In this document: positions 1 through 7,012 of the stretch, piece by piece
Layout: every line of letters starts with the position of its first letter
Position numbering within the stretch: the first letter of the stretch is position 1
Assembly (NCBI GenBank): GCA_017425745.1
Contig: JAFOXT010000062.1
Coordinates: 1 to 15,944 of the forward strand
Reading direction: 5' to 3'
DNA from: Clostridia bacterium
GTDB taxonomy: Bacteria > Bacillota > Clostridia > Oscillospirales > Acutalibacteraceae
Length of the DNA stretch: 15,944 nt
The notes under the pieces: generated by a model
What the model was told of the DNA's origin: nothing
The model's input: the letters and a program-made list of their open reading frames with translations, nothing else
The model's database searches: none
Program-made: the position numbers and the translations under genes

Positions 1-2
1 GT

Positions 3-212
3 ATTACAAGTGAAATTGTTGCAGATTCGCCCCTTAAACGGCTTTTTGTTATTGCTGAGGATTTTTCTTCAAGACAGCACAAAATCTCCACAAAGGGCAT
101 AGAAATGATTGAGGGGATAACGGAAGAGGGCAGGTATGAAATTGAATTTGATTGCTTCAATAAAAAAATAGTATCCATTAAAACTGAAGACACACAATAC
201 ATATTCCGATGA
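3..212 (+). CDS. C-terminal end of an unrecognised protein (5' end outside window)
   Basis: An open frame runs in from the left edge and ends at a TGA at 210-212, leaving 69 visible residues (beginning ITSEIVADSPLKRL, ending KTEDTQYIFR). It is rich in charged and beta-prone residues, with no transmembrane segment and no motif I recognise. It does not look like the C-terminus of alanine racemase, a common neighbour of mazF in Firmicutes, nor like the small ribbon-helix-helix antitoxin MazE/NdoAI. It ends 85 bases before the mazF start and no terminator lies between them, so the two could be co-transcribed. That the frame is coding is inferred from its position, codon use and clean stop. Its function is unknown. 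Confidence 0.6.
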   Translation: MTSEIVADSPLKRLFVIAEDFSSRQHKISTKGIEMIEGITEEGRYEIEFDCFNKKIVSIKTEDTQYIFR

Positions 213-297
213 AAATTTTTTACTGTTACCTCGTTTAAAATGTAGCTTTTCCGGTCAAACTATTTTTACAACAGCTGACCTTCAGGGAGGGATATAA

Positions 298-645
298 GTG
301 AATATAAAACGAGGAGAAATATATTATGCAGATCTGAGTCCGGTTATCGGCTCGGAGCAGGGCGGAATCAGACCGGTTCTGATTGTGCAGAATGATGTGG
401 GTAATAAATTCAGCCCTACTGTGATTGCGGCCGCAATTACTTCACAGCGCTTCAAAACCAACCTGCCTACGCATATAAAAGTCAACGCCCACGATTGCGG
501 TCTATCAAAGGATTCCGTTGTTCTTCTTGAGCAGGTGAGAACACTTGATAAAAAAAGACTGAGGGAAAAAATGGGTAATCTCGACAAAAACGATATGTAT
601 AAAATAGACAAGGCTCTTTCTGTAAGCTTCGGACTTACTACATAA
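298..645 (+). CDS. mazF: MazF/PemK-family endoribonuclease toxin (EndoA/NdoA type)
   Basis: This 115-residue protein is the usual length for Bacillus-type MazF (EndoA), a sequence-specific mRNA interferase. The family signature is clear: an N-terminal RGEIYYADLSPVIGSEQGG stretch, then RPVLIVQND, then SPTVIAAAITS, and VVLLEQVRTLDKKRL towards the end. Arg25 and Thr48 fall at the positions of the known B. subtilis MazF catalytic residues, so it is probably active. The start is GTG at 298, with a GGGAGGG ribosome binding site at about 285-291; no better start exists. The gene is intact. No mazE-like antitoxin gene is visible in the 85 bases upstream, and the preceding frame does not resemble one. 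I see no convincing promoter just upstream, so it may be read from an upstream gene. A hairpin terminator follows within 15 bases. Confidence 0.93.
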   Translation: MNIKRGEIYYADLSPVIGSEQGGIRPVLIVQNDVGNKFSPTVIAAAITSQRFKTNLPTHIKVNAHDCGLSKDSVVLLEQVRTLDKKRLREKMGNLDKNDMYKIDKALSVSFGLTT

Positions 646-653
646 GAGCATAG

Positions 654-685
654 AAAAAAGAAGCGCCACAAAGTGACGCTTCTTT
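654..685. terminator. Bidirectional rho-independent terminator between mazF and the permease gene
   Basis: A 12-base inverted repeat (AAGAAGCGCCAC at 658-669, GTGACGCTTCTT at 673-684, one mismatched pair, AAA loop) sits between two convergent genes. On the minus strand the stem is followed by a run of six T residues, so it should end permease transcription well. On the plus strand the T run is short but usable for mazF. Confidence 0.85.
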
Positions 686-698
686 AAATTATCTGTAA

Positions 699-2096
699 TT
701 ATTTGTTCTTCTTAGCCTTCATAAAGATAGCACCGATTGCCATGATTACAACGTAGGTGATAAGGTAGAAGAGAACGGGAAGTGAGAATGTGCCGTTTGC
801 CTGAGCTGCCTGATAAGGATAAACACCGTGAGCAAATACAGCGGCAATTACCATAAAGATTGAGCCGATGATTGCAAGTACGGGAGCAATTCTGCCCTTT
901 ACAACGCCAAGATCCTTACCGTTAATGAACATCTTAACAAAGATGGGAAGGTACATTGCGTATGTTGTGATGATAGGAAGCTCTGATGAGTCAAATGAGA
1001 AGGGTCCGAACCAGGGTTCACCAAGCTGTGAGCCATAGAAGAAGAGGAGCCACAGTCCGCTGATGAAAAGACCGATCATACCTGAGTTTGAGGGCATATT
1101 TGTTGCGGGATCAACCTGCTTGAAGATTTCGGGCTTAGGACCTACATCACGAGAAGCAATAGCGTGGAAAGCTCTTGAACAGCCGAGTGTAAGACCGTTG
1201 AGAGTACCAAGACAGGAGATTACAACGAATACAAAGAGGAGAGTACCTGCATACTTATTGAATACAGCTGAGAATGCGATTCTTGCACCCTGTTCGCCGC
1301 CCTGCATAATTTCAGCGTTTGAAATACCGCCTGCAAGACCGATATAGTATACAATGTAAACACCAACAATAATAAGTGTACCGATTACGAGAGCTTTGGG
1401 AAGATTCTTCTTAGCATCCTTAAGCTCAGCGTTGATTGATGTTGCACAAATCCAGCCTTCATAAGCAAAAGCTGTTGCAACAACAGCCTTGAAAAGACCG
1501 CTTGTTGTTGAAATGTCTTCGTTAACAACTGTTGTGAAGTTTTCAATAAGAAGTCCGTTTGAAAGACCCTTGATTGTACCTACAATTGCCATAAGGAAGA
1601 GGGGAATGAGCTTGATGAATGTTGCTGAAACCTGGAATTTACCTGCAAGCTTCGGAGCAAGAGTGTTCAGCGCGAAAATTGTGATGAGAAGAACACCGGA
1701 AATTGTCATACACTGAGGACCGGTGATATCCCAACCGATGAGCACGCAAAGATATCTTGCACTTACCCACGCAAGAACTGATGTAAGAGTGGGGTAGTAG
1801 AGAAGTGCGAGGAACCAACCCATAAAGTAAGCATATTTTTTACCTACAAGGGCTTCTGCGTAGTCAACAACACCGCTGACCTTTTCGTATTTGGTTGCGA
1901 GAATGGAAAATGCGTAAGCACACATTACCATAATAAGACCGCCGATAATCCATGCAAGAATACCTACAGGAAGATTACCTCCGGTTTCAGTGAGTATTTT
2001 CTCAGCCTTGAAGAAAACACCGCTACCGATTACGGTACCGACTACAGTACAGATAGCTGTAAGCAGACCGTATTTTTTGTTAAGCTGGTTAGACAT
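699..2096 (-). CDS. APC-family amino acid permease (LAT/SteT-like)
   Basis: This 465-residue polytopic membrane protein has about 12 hydrophobic segments, the standard architecture of amino acid-polyamine-organocation transporters. The unwound helix 1 motif GSGVFF (residues 24-29) and the helix 6 region AFAYEGW (209-215), followed by NAELKDAKKNLPKAL, are typical of LAT-type exchangers such as B. subtilis SteT (serine/threonine exchanger). The substrate cannot be read from the sequence. The start at 2096 is chosen because GGAGGT (2104-2109) lies 7 bases upstream of it. An in-frame ATG at 2111 would add five residues but overlaps that ribosome binding site, so it is unlikely to be used. The gene stands alone, with its own promoter (2137-2165) and a terminator just past the stop. 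Confidence 0.92.
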   Translation of the reverse strand: MSNQLNKKYGLLTAICTVVGTVIGSGVFFKAEKILTETGGNLPVGILAWIIGGLIMVMCAYAFSILATKYEKVSGVVDYAEALVGKKYAYFMGWFLALLYYPTLTSVLAWVSARYLCVLIGWDITGPQCMTISGVLLITIFALNTLAPKLAGKFQVSATFIKLIPLFLMAIVGTIKGLSNGLLIENFTTVVNEDISTTSGLFKAVVATAFAYEGWICATSINAELKDAKKNLPKALVIGTLIIVGVYIVYYIGLAGGISNAEIMQGGEQGARIAFSAVFNKYAGTLLFVFVVISCLGTLNGLTLGCSRAFHAIASRDVGPKPEIFKQVDPATNMPSNSGMIGLFISGLWLLFFYGSQLGEPWFGPFSFDSSELPIITTYAMYLPIFVKMFINGKDLGVVKGRIAPVLAIIGSIFMVIAAVFAHGVYPYQAAQANGTFSLPVLFYLITYVVIMAIGAIFMKAKKNK

Positions 2097-2103
2097 AACG
2101 TTT

Positions 2104-2109
2104 ACCTCC
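2104..2109 (-). promoter_or_regulatory. Ribosome binding site that fixes the permease start
   Basis: On the minus strand the sequence reads ATGGAGGTAAACGTTATG. GGAGGT is 7 bases before the second ATG (2096), while the first ATG (2111) abuts it. Translation should start at the second ATG, giving MSNQLNKK. Confidence 0.85.
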
Positions 2110-2136
2110 ATATTTTTTTACTAAAATAGTGAGCAT

Positions 2137-2165
2137 ATTATACCTTAAATGAACTTAAAATTCAA
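2137..2165 (-). promoter_or_regulatory. Sigma-A-type promoter for the permease gene
   Basis: Minus strand: -35 TTGAAT at 2165-2160, a 17-base spacer, then a perfect -10 TATAAT at 2142-2137. Transcription should begin near 2130, leaving a leader of about 35 bases. Confidence 0.75.
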
Positions 2166-2246
2166 CACTTTTTGTGAAATATATGTCAAACATATAAAAA
2201 AACTGACGCAACAGAAAAAATAATTGAAAACAAATTGTTTATTTTA

Positions 2247-2275
2247 TTGACTTTGAAGCCGATTAGTGATAAACT
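2247..2275 (+). promoter_or_regulatory. Sigma-A-type promoter for the secreted-protein gene
   Basis: Plus strand: -35 TTGACT at 2247-2252, a 17-base spacer, -10 TAAACT at 2270-2275. The expected start of transcription is about 2282, giving a 35-base leader. The ribosome binding site GAAGGAG is at 2299-2305. The -10 matches consensus at only four positions, so this call is weaker than the divergent promoter. Confidence 0.6.
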
Positions 2276-2316
2276 ACATTCGTATAAATATTACTATTGA
2301 AGGAGTGTAATTAGTT

Positions 2317-4065
2317 ATGAAGAAGCTTTTAAGCTTACTTTTGGCAGTTATCATGATTTTTTCATGCTGTACAGCTGCCGCAAATGCTCTTTATCTTGAG
2401 ACTGTAACTGAGAAGGAATATGTCGATAATCTTCTTGAAACAGTTAAAACTACTGAGCACAGTGCTATTACATACGAATCACTTAATCTCGGCGGACTTG
2501 TAGGTCAGGATTTCATTGACGCAGTTACCAAGATTGACGCAACTGCCGCAAACGGTGTGGATAACCTTATTTATACCGACTCAATCGGCAGACCTATTCT
2601 TGACCCTGATGAGAATCCTATTTATAAGGATTACAAATATGTTGAAAAGGTGACCTCAAAGAAGGAAGTACTCGGTATTCCTCTTGACTTTGTTTATAAT
2701 AACCGCGGTCCCTTATTTACTGATAATATTACCGCTAATCCCAATCTCAAGACAGTAATTGACGAAATCAAGGTTAACACAAGAAACAGAAAGTTTGCTG
2801 CTTCTCTTGAAGCTCTTGCAGACCTTGAGGTTATGCTTGGTATTGACGATGCTCCTGTCGGAGAAGAAGAGGAAGCAGTACGCGAGCTCAGAAGACTTGC
2901 TGACAACATCAGACTCAACCTTGAGGAAAAGAAAATCGATCCCGTAATTGAAGATGTTGACACAATCAGAGGCAAGCTCGATATCAAGACTGCTGATATT
3001 ACTCTTCTTTTCGGTAATGTAAATATGTTCCTTCTCAGAATGATGAAGTCACGTTACTCAGACTTCAGATTCTATACACAGAAGAACGCTGTTAAGTGCA
3101 TCAACTACATCGGTAACCTCTTCTACCGTAATTTTAATAATCTTCCTGAAAACTTCCCCTTGTTCACAAACAACGACTATGTTTACAGCAAGGACGGCAA
3201 AGATTATGTTGACGAAGACGTTTTCTTCCAGAGAGTTGCTGAGCATTCAAAGCTTATTGACCTTATCCAGACAAACTGGGTAGATTACGGTGATGCAAGA
3301 GCTAATTACAAGGTTCTTCTTAATCTCATCGGTATTACTGATGAATATCTCCTTCCCAGTGAATATTACAGAGGCGATAAAATTGCTCCCGCAATTCTTA
3401 AGGTTTTATTTACAAGAATTATGGGTGAAGGACCTCTCGCTGTTGTAACAGGTCTTCTTGATTCACTTTCAAAGGCATACCTTATTGAATATTACACTCC
3501 TATCAAGCTTCTCTTCAGCCAGAAGGCAGGCCTTATAAGTGAGGAAGAGCTCAAGACTCTTGACGGACTTCTTAACCTTATCATCAACGACAACGATAAG
3601 GGCAACCTTAACAAGTTCCAGTTTGCTCCTCTTCCTGAAGCAAGACTTGCAATTGCAGAAAACAAGTCAGAATTCTATCTTACACTTCTTATTTACTTCA
3701 ATCTCAACGCACATTACCTCAACAATGAAAATGTAATTGATAACTTTGTTCTTAAGTATATCACAAACAACGGCAGTATTTCAGGTGAAGATACTGTTGA
3801 CGAAGAAGGCAAAACGGTCTACAGCGATAAGAGAAGACTCGAGAATATTATCAACGGTATCTGCGGTGACAATATCGGAGCAATTTTCACAGATATTACT
3901 CTCGCTGAGCTTATGATGGAAAACATTCTCGGTAAGCCCGAAGAGTTCAAGAGCAATATCGGTGAAGCGATTGCAAGAATGATCAAGAAAATTGCTGACT
4001 GGTTCCAGATGTGGATTGACATCTTTACCGGCAAGCTTGAATTCGGTGCAGGCGCATTTGATTAA
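2317..4065 (+). CDS. Large secreted protein of unknown family
   Basis: I do not recognise this 582-residue protein. It begins with a clear Sec signal peptide: Lys2-Lys3, a hydrophobic core at residues 4-20, and a likely signal peptidase I site after ANA at 22-24. Cys17-Cys18 lie in the core without a proper lipobox, so a lipoprotein is unlikely. The mature part is mostly predicted-helical and rich in Leu, Ile, Asn, Asp, Glu and Lys, with an acidic stretch around 182-186. There is no catalytic motif, LPXTG anchor, SLH, dockerin, cell-wall-binding repeat or obvious internal repeat. The last 30 residues contain an aromatic amphipathic segment (ADWFQMWIDIF, 560-570) that might contact membrane or a partner; this is inference. 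It has its own promoter, a good ribosome binding site and a terminator, so it is monocistronic. Being exported is well supported; function is unknown. Confidence 0.9.
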   Translation: MKKLLSLLLAVIMIFSCCTAAANALYLETVTEKEYVDNLLETVKTTEHSAITYESLNLGGLVGQDFIDAVTKIDATAANGVDNLIYTDSIGRPILDPDENPIYKDYKYVEKVTSKKEVLGIPLDFVYNNRGPLFTDNITANPNLKTVIDEIKVNTRNRKFAASLEALADLEVMLGIDDAPVGEEEEAVRELRRLADNIRLNLEEKKIDPVIEDVDTIRGKLDIKTADITLLFGNVNMFLLRMMKSRYSDFRFYTQKNAVKCINYIGNLFYRNFNNLPENFPLFTNNDYVYSKDGKDYVDEDVFFQRVAEHSKLIDLIQTNWVDYGDARANYKVLLNLIGITDEYLLPSEYYRGDKIAPAILKVLFTRIMGEGPLAVVTGLLDSLSKAYLIEYYTPIKLLFSQKAGLISEEELKTLDGLLNLIINDNDKGNLNKFQFAPLPEARLAIAENKSEFYLTLLIYFNLNAHYLNNENVIDNFVLKYITNNGSISGEDTVDEEGKTVYSDKRRLENIINGICGDNIGAIFTDITLAELMMENILGKPEEFKSNIGEAIARMIKKIADWFQMWIDIFTGKLEFGAGAFD

Positions 4066-4081
4066 TTAAAAAAAGAGAAAT

Positions 4082-4108
4082 AACCCTCAGTAGTTGCTGA
4101 GGGTTTTC
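4082..4108 (+). terminator. Rho-independent terminator after the secreted-protein gene
   Basis: A perfect 9-base stem (AACCCTCAG at 4082-4090, CTGAGGGTT at 4097-4105) with a six-base loop is followed by a short T-rich tract. It lies 16 bases after the stop. The T tract is modest, so some read-through into the flavoprotein pair is possible. Confidence 0.8.
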
Positions 4109-4140
4109 TTGCGAAATATAACAGTGAAGAAGGTGTTACG

Positions 4141-5370
4141 GTGAAAATTGCAATAATCGGTGGCGGTGCCTCCGGTCTTGCCGCAGCTATTGAAGCTTCT
4201 CTTAAGGCCAGAGAAAGAAAAATAAAGGCTGACATTACGGTTTTTGAAGCAAAGGACAGAATTGGCAAAAAGCTTCTTGCAACCGGTAACGGCAGATGCA
4301 ATATGACAAATCTCAACGATAACATCAGATATTTCGGCGACTGTGAATTTGCTTCGGCAGTGCTGAAAAAATTCAGCGTACAGAGTAACCTTAAGTTTTT
4401 CTCCGATATGGGGCTTTTTACGAAAAGCGATGAAGAGGGCAGAGTTTACCCTCTCAGCAATCAGGCCTCAGGTGTTCTTGATGCACTTCGTTTTGAGTGT
4501 GAAAGACTTGGGGTTAAATTTGTAACCGAATATGAAATAAAAACAATTACCGCTAAGGGAAATACGTTCCTTCTTAACGGCAAGGAAGGCTATAACAAGG
4601 TTATTCTTGCCTGCGGTTCAGCGGCACAGGTTAAATCCTTTAACGGCTATGACCTTCTTAAAAGTCTCGGACACACTGTAACAAGGCTCGCCCCTTCACT
4701 TACAAAGCTTACAGTTGCTGACTCTCAGAAGTTAAGAGTGCTTAAGGGTATCAGGCACCGATGTGATCTCACTCTTTACATTGAAGGTAAGCTTATAACT
4801 AAAGAAAAAGGCGAACTTCTTTTTGCTGATTACGGCCTTTCGGGTATTGCAGTTATGCAGCTTTCTTCCTTTGTTGCAAGACATTTTATGTATAATAAGA
4901 GCATGCCAAAGGTTAAAATTGACCTTGTGCCTGATTACAGTGCAGATTTTATTTCTGAAACACTTTTTGCGATGGTTAAAAGAAATCCTGAGGGTTCAGC
5001 AGGTAATCTTCTTCTCGGCTTTATGCCTAAAAAAGTCGGTGAAGCGGTTATGAAGGACTGCGGAATAAAAAAGGATTCTCCGATGAAAAGTCTCAGAGAA
5101 AGAGATGTTTTTAAGCTTTCACAGACTGTTAAGGCGTGGGAGCTTGAAATTAACGGCACAAAGGATTTTTCCGATGCTCAGGTTGTGTCAGGCGGCGCAG
5201 ATTGCAAAGAGTTTTACAGTGATACACTTATGTCAAAAAAGCATAAGGGTCTTTACTGCTGCGGTGAGCTTCTTGATGTTGACGGTCCTTGCGGCGGATA
5301 TAATCTTCAGTGGGCGTGGTCAAGCGGAAGGCTTTGCGGTGAAAGTGTAATAACAGGTGATATTAAATGA
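4141..5370 (+). CDS. HI0933/BaiN-family FAD-dependent oxidoreductase
   Basis: This 409-residue flavoprotein belongs to the HI0933-like family (includes YhiN and proteins annotated as BaiN or aminoacetone oxidase). The N-terminal dinucleotide-binding motif GGGASG is at residues 7-12. The family hallmark GKKLLATGNGRCNMTN is at 42-57, and the C-terminal FAD motif around CCGELLDVDGPCGGYNLQW occupies about 373-391. Length is normal and the gene is intact. The true substrate of most members is not established, so no specific reaction is assigned. The start is GTG at 4141, preceded by AGAAGGTG at 4128-4134. Its stop overlaps the start of the next flavoprotein gene by four bases (ATGA), so the two are almost certainly translated together. 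I see no strong promoter of its own. Confidence 0.9.
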   Translation: MKIAIIGGGASGLAAAIEASLKARERKIKADITVFEAKDRIGKKLLATGNGRCNMTNLNDNIRYFGDCEFASAVLKKFSVQSNLKFFSDMGLFTKSDEEGRVYPLSNQASGVLDALRFECERLGVKFVTEYEIKTITAKGNTFLLNGKEGYNKVILACGSAAQVKSFNGYDLLKSLGHTVTRLAPSLTKLTVADSQKLRVLKGIRHRCDLTLYIEGKLITKEKGELLFADYGLSGIAVMQLSSFVARHFMYNKSMPKVKIDLVPDYSADFISETLFAMVKRNPEGSAGNLLLGFMPKKVGEAVMKDCGIKKDSPMKSLRERDVFKLSQTVKAWELEINGTKDFSDAQVVSGGADCKEFYSDTLMSKKHKGLYCCGELLDVDGPCGGYNLQWAWSSGRLCGESVITGDIK

Positions 5371-6962
5371 TAAGAATTAATGAAATAAAAATGAGTCTTG
5401 ACAGCAGTAAAGAGGATTTATATGCCTCCTGCTCAAAAATTCTCAAGCTCAAAAGCGAACAGATAAAATCAATTACAATAATGCGTCAGAGTGTTGACAG
5501 CAGAAAAAAGGATAATGTGTTTTTCTGCTACACCGTTGATGTTGAAGTTATTGGTGACGAAGAAAAAATTGTTAAAAGAATAAACTCAAACAAGCTTCAG
5601 ATAGTTGAGCCTTATAGCTACGAAATGCCTGAAAACAAAAGAAAGAGTGCCTTCCGTCCTGTTGTTGTGGGCTTTGGCCCTGCAGGAATTTTTGCAGCTC
5701 TTACTCTTGCAAGGGCAGGTCTTAAGCCCCTTGTTATTGAACGAGGCAGAGACGTTGATGCACGAACAAAGGATGTAAACCTCTTTTTCACAAAGAGTAT
5801 TCTCGATGAAACCTCAAACGTTCAGTTCGGCGAAGGCGGTGCAGGTACTTTTTCAGACGGTAAGCTTACAACGGGCATTAAAAGCACACTTTGCCGTAAG
5901 GTGTTTATCGAATTTTTTGAGCACGGTGCTCCCGAGGAGATTCTTTATTCAGGTAAGCCCCATATCGGCACTGACAAGCTTCCCGGTGTAATTAAGAATA
6001 TGCGAGAGGAAATTATTTCTCTTGGCGGTGAAGTCAGATTTGAAGCAAAGCTTACTGATATTATTGTGTATAACTCAAGCATTCAGGGCGTAACCTTTGA
6101 AGAAAAGGGCAGAAGCATTGACTTTGAAACCGACACAGTTATTCTTGCTGTTGGTCATTCGGCTCGTGATACAGTTAAAATGCTTTACAGAAAGGGCATT
6201 CAGATGATTCAGAAGCCTTTCTCTGTTGGTGCAAGAATTGAACATCCCAGAGAGCTTATTGATAAGGCTCAGTACGGCTCTTTTGCAGGTCACAAGGCTC
6301 TTGGCGCTGCTGATTATAAGCTTGCTTGTCACGGAAAGCACGAAAGAGGTGCTTATACCTTCTGTATGTGTCCCGGCGGTACAGTTGTTGCCGCAACAAG
6401 TGAGCAGGGCGGTGTTGTTGTAAACGGTATGAGTGAATGGGCACGAGATAAAGAAAACTCAAACTCAGCACTCCTTGTTAATGTTTATCCCGAGGATTTC
6501 CCCAGTGAAGATGTACTTTCAGGCTTTGAGCTTCAAAGACAGATGGAGCAAAAGGCGTTTATTCTCGGCGGCGGTGACTTCAGAGCACCTGCACAGCTTG
6601 TAGGCGATTTTCTTAACGACAGAAAATCAACAAAGCTTTCATTTGTTAACCCAAGCTGTCCAACGGGTGTAACTCCTACCGATATCAGACAGGTGCTTCC
6701 TAAAAAGGTAACCGATACAATGGCTGAAGCAATTGTTATGATGGATAAAAAGCTTAACGGCTTTGCTCTGCCTGATGCAGTGCTTACGGCTCCTGAAACA
6801 AGAAGCTCATCACCCGTAAGAATTCTCCGTGACGATATTTATCAGACCAACGTAAGAGGACTTTATCCCTGCGGTGAAGGTGCAGGCTATGCAGGCGGTA
6901 TTGTTTCTGCCGGTGTTGACGGAATCAAGTGCGCACACGCAGTGCTTGGTGATGAAAGATAA
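5367..6962 (+). CDS. COG2509-type FAD-dependent dehydrogenase, uncharacterised
   Basis: This 531-residue protein matches the uncharacterised FAD-dependent dehydrogenase family COG2509. An N-terminal domain of about 95 residues without cofactor motifs precedes a Rossmann-type FAD-binding motif GFGPAG (102-107), with the expected acidic residue at VIERG (Glu125). It also contains FGEGGAGTFSDGKLTT, typical of this family, and ends in the second FAD motif PCGEGAGYAGGIVSAG (501-516). It is cytoplasmic, with no membrane segment. The start overlaps the stop of the upstream HI0933-type gene by four bases, which implies translational coupling and perhaps a shared redox role; that is inference. A strong terminator follows directly. 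Confidence 0.9.
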   Translation: MIRINEIKMSLDSSKEDLYASCSKILKLKSEQIKSITIMRQSVDSRKKDNVFFCYTVDVEVIGDEEKIVKRINSNKLQIVEPYSYEMPENKRKSAFRPVVVGFGPAGIFAALTLARAGLKPLVIERGRDVDARTKDVNLFFTKSILDETSNVQFGEGGAGTFSDGKLTTGIKSTLCRKVFIEFFEHGAPEEILYSGKPHIGTDKLPGVIKNMREEIISLGGEVRFEAKLTDIIVYNSSIQGVTFEEKGRSIDFETDTVILAVGHSARDTVKMLYRKGIQMIQKPFSVGARIEHPRELIDKAQYGSFAGHKALGAADYKLACHGKHERGAYTFCMCPGGTVVAATSEQGGVVVNGMSEWARDKENSNSALLVNVYPEDFPSEDVLSGFELQRQMEQKAFILGGGDFRAPAQLVGDFLNDRKSTKLSFVNPSCPTGVTPTDIRQVLPKKVTDTMAEAIVMMDKKLNGFALPDAVLTAPETRSSSPVRILRDDIYQTNVRGLYPCGEGAGYAGGIVSAGVDGIKCAHAVLGDER

Positions 6963-7004
6963 AAAAATTAAGACTACAAACTTTAACCGGTTTGTAGTCT
7001 TTTT
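6961..7004. terminator. Strong bidirectional terminator between convergent flavoprotein and comM genes
   Basis: A perfect 12-base stem (AAGACTACAAAC at 6970-6981, GTTTGTAGTCTT at 6990-7001) with an eight-base loop is flanked by seven A residues on the left and a T run on the right. It can therefore end transcripts from both sides, which fits the convergent genes. Confidence 0.9.
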
Positions 7005-7012
7005 ATATTTAA

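Noticed and set aside
253..280. Inverted repeat GGTCA...TGACC upstream of mazF, considered as an operator
   Set aside because: The arms are only 5 bases, 18 bases apart; this is expected by chance in a stretch of this length.
2317..2388. Lipoprotein signal (Cys17-Cys18) in the secreted protein
   Set aside because: The residues before the Cys (IFS) fit a lipobox poorly, and a better signal peptidase I site (ANA, residues 22-24) follows.
4094..4122. Possible promoter TTGCTG-17-TATAAC for the flavoprotein pair
   Set aside because: The -35 matches poorly and lies in the terminator hairpin, and the transcript would begin almost at the ribosome binding site. It may work, but I could not support it enough to list.
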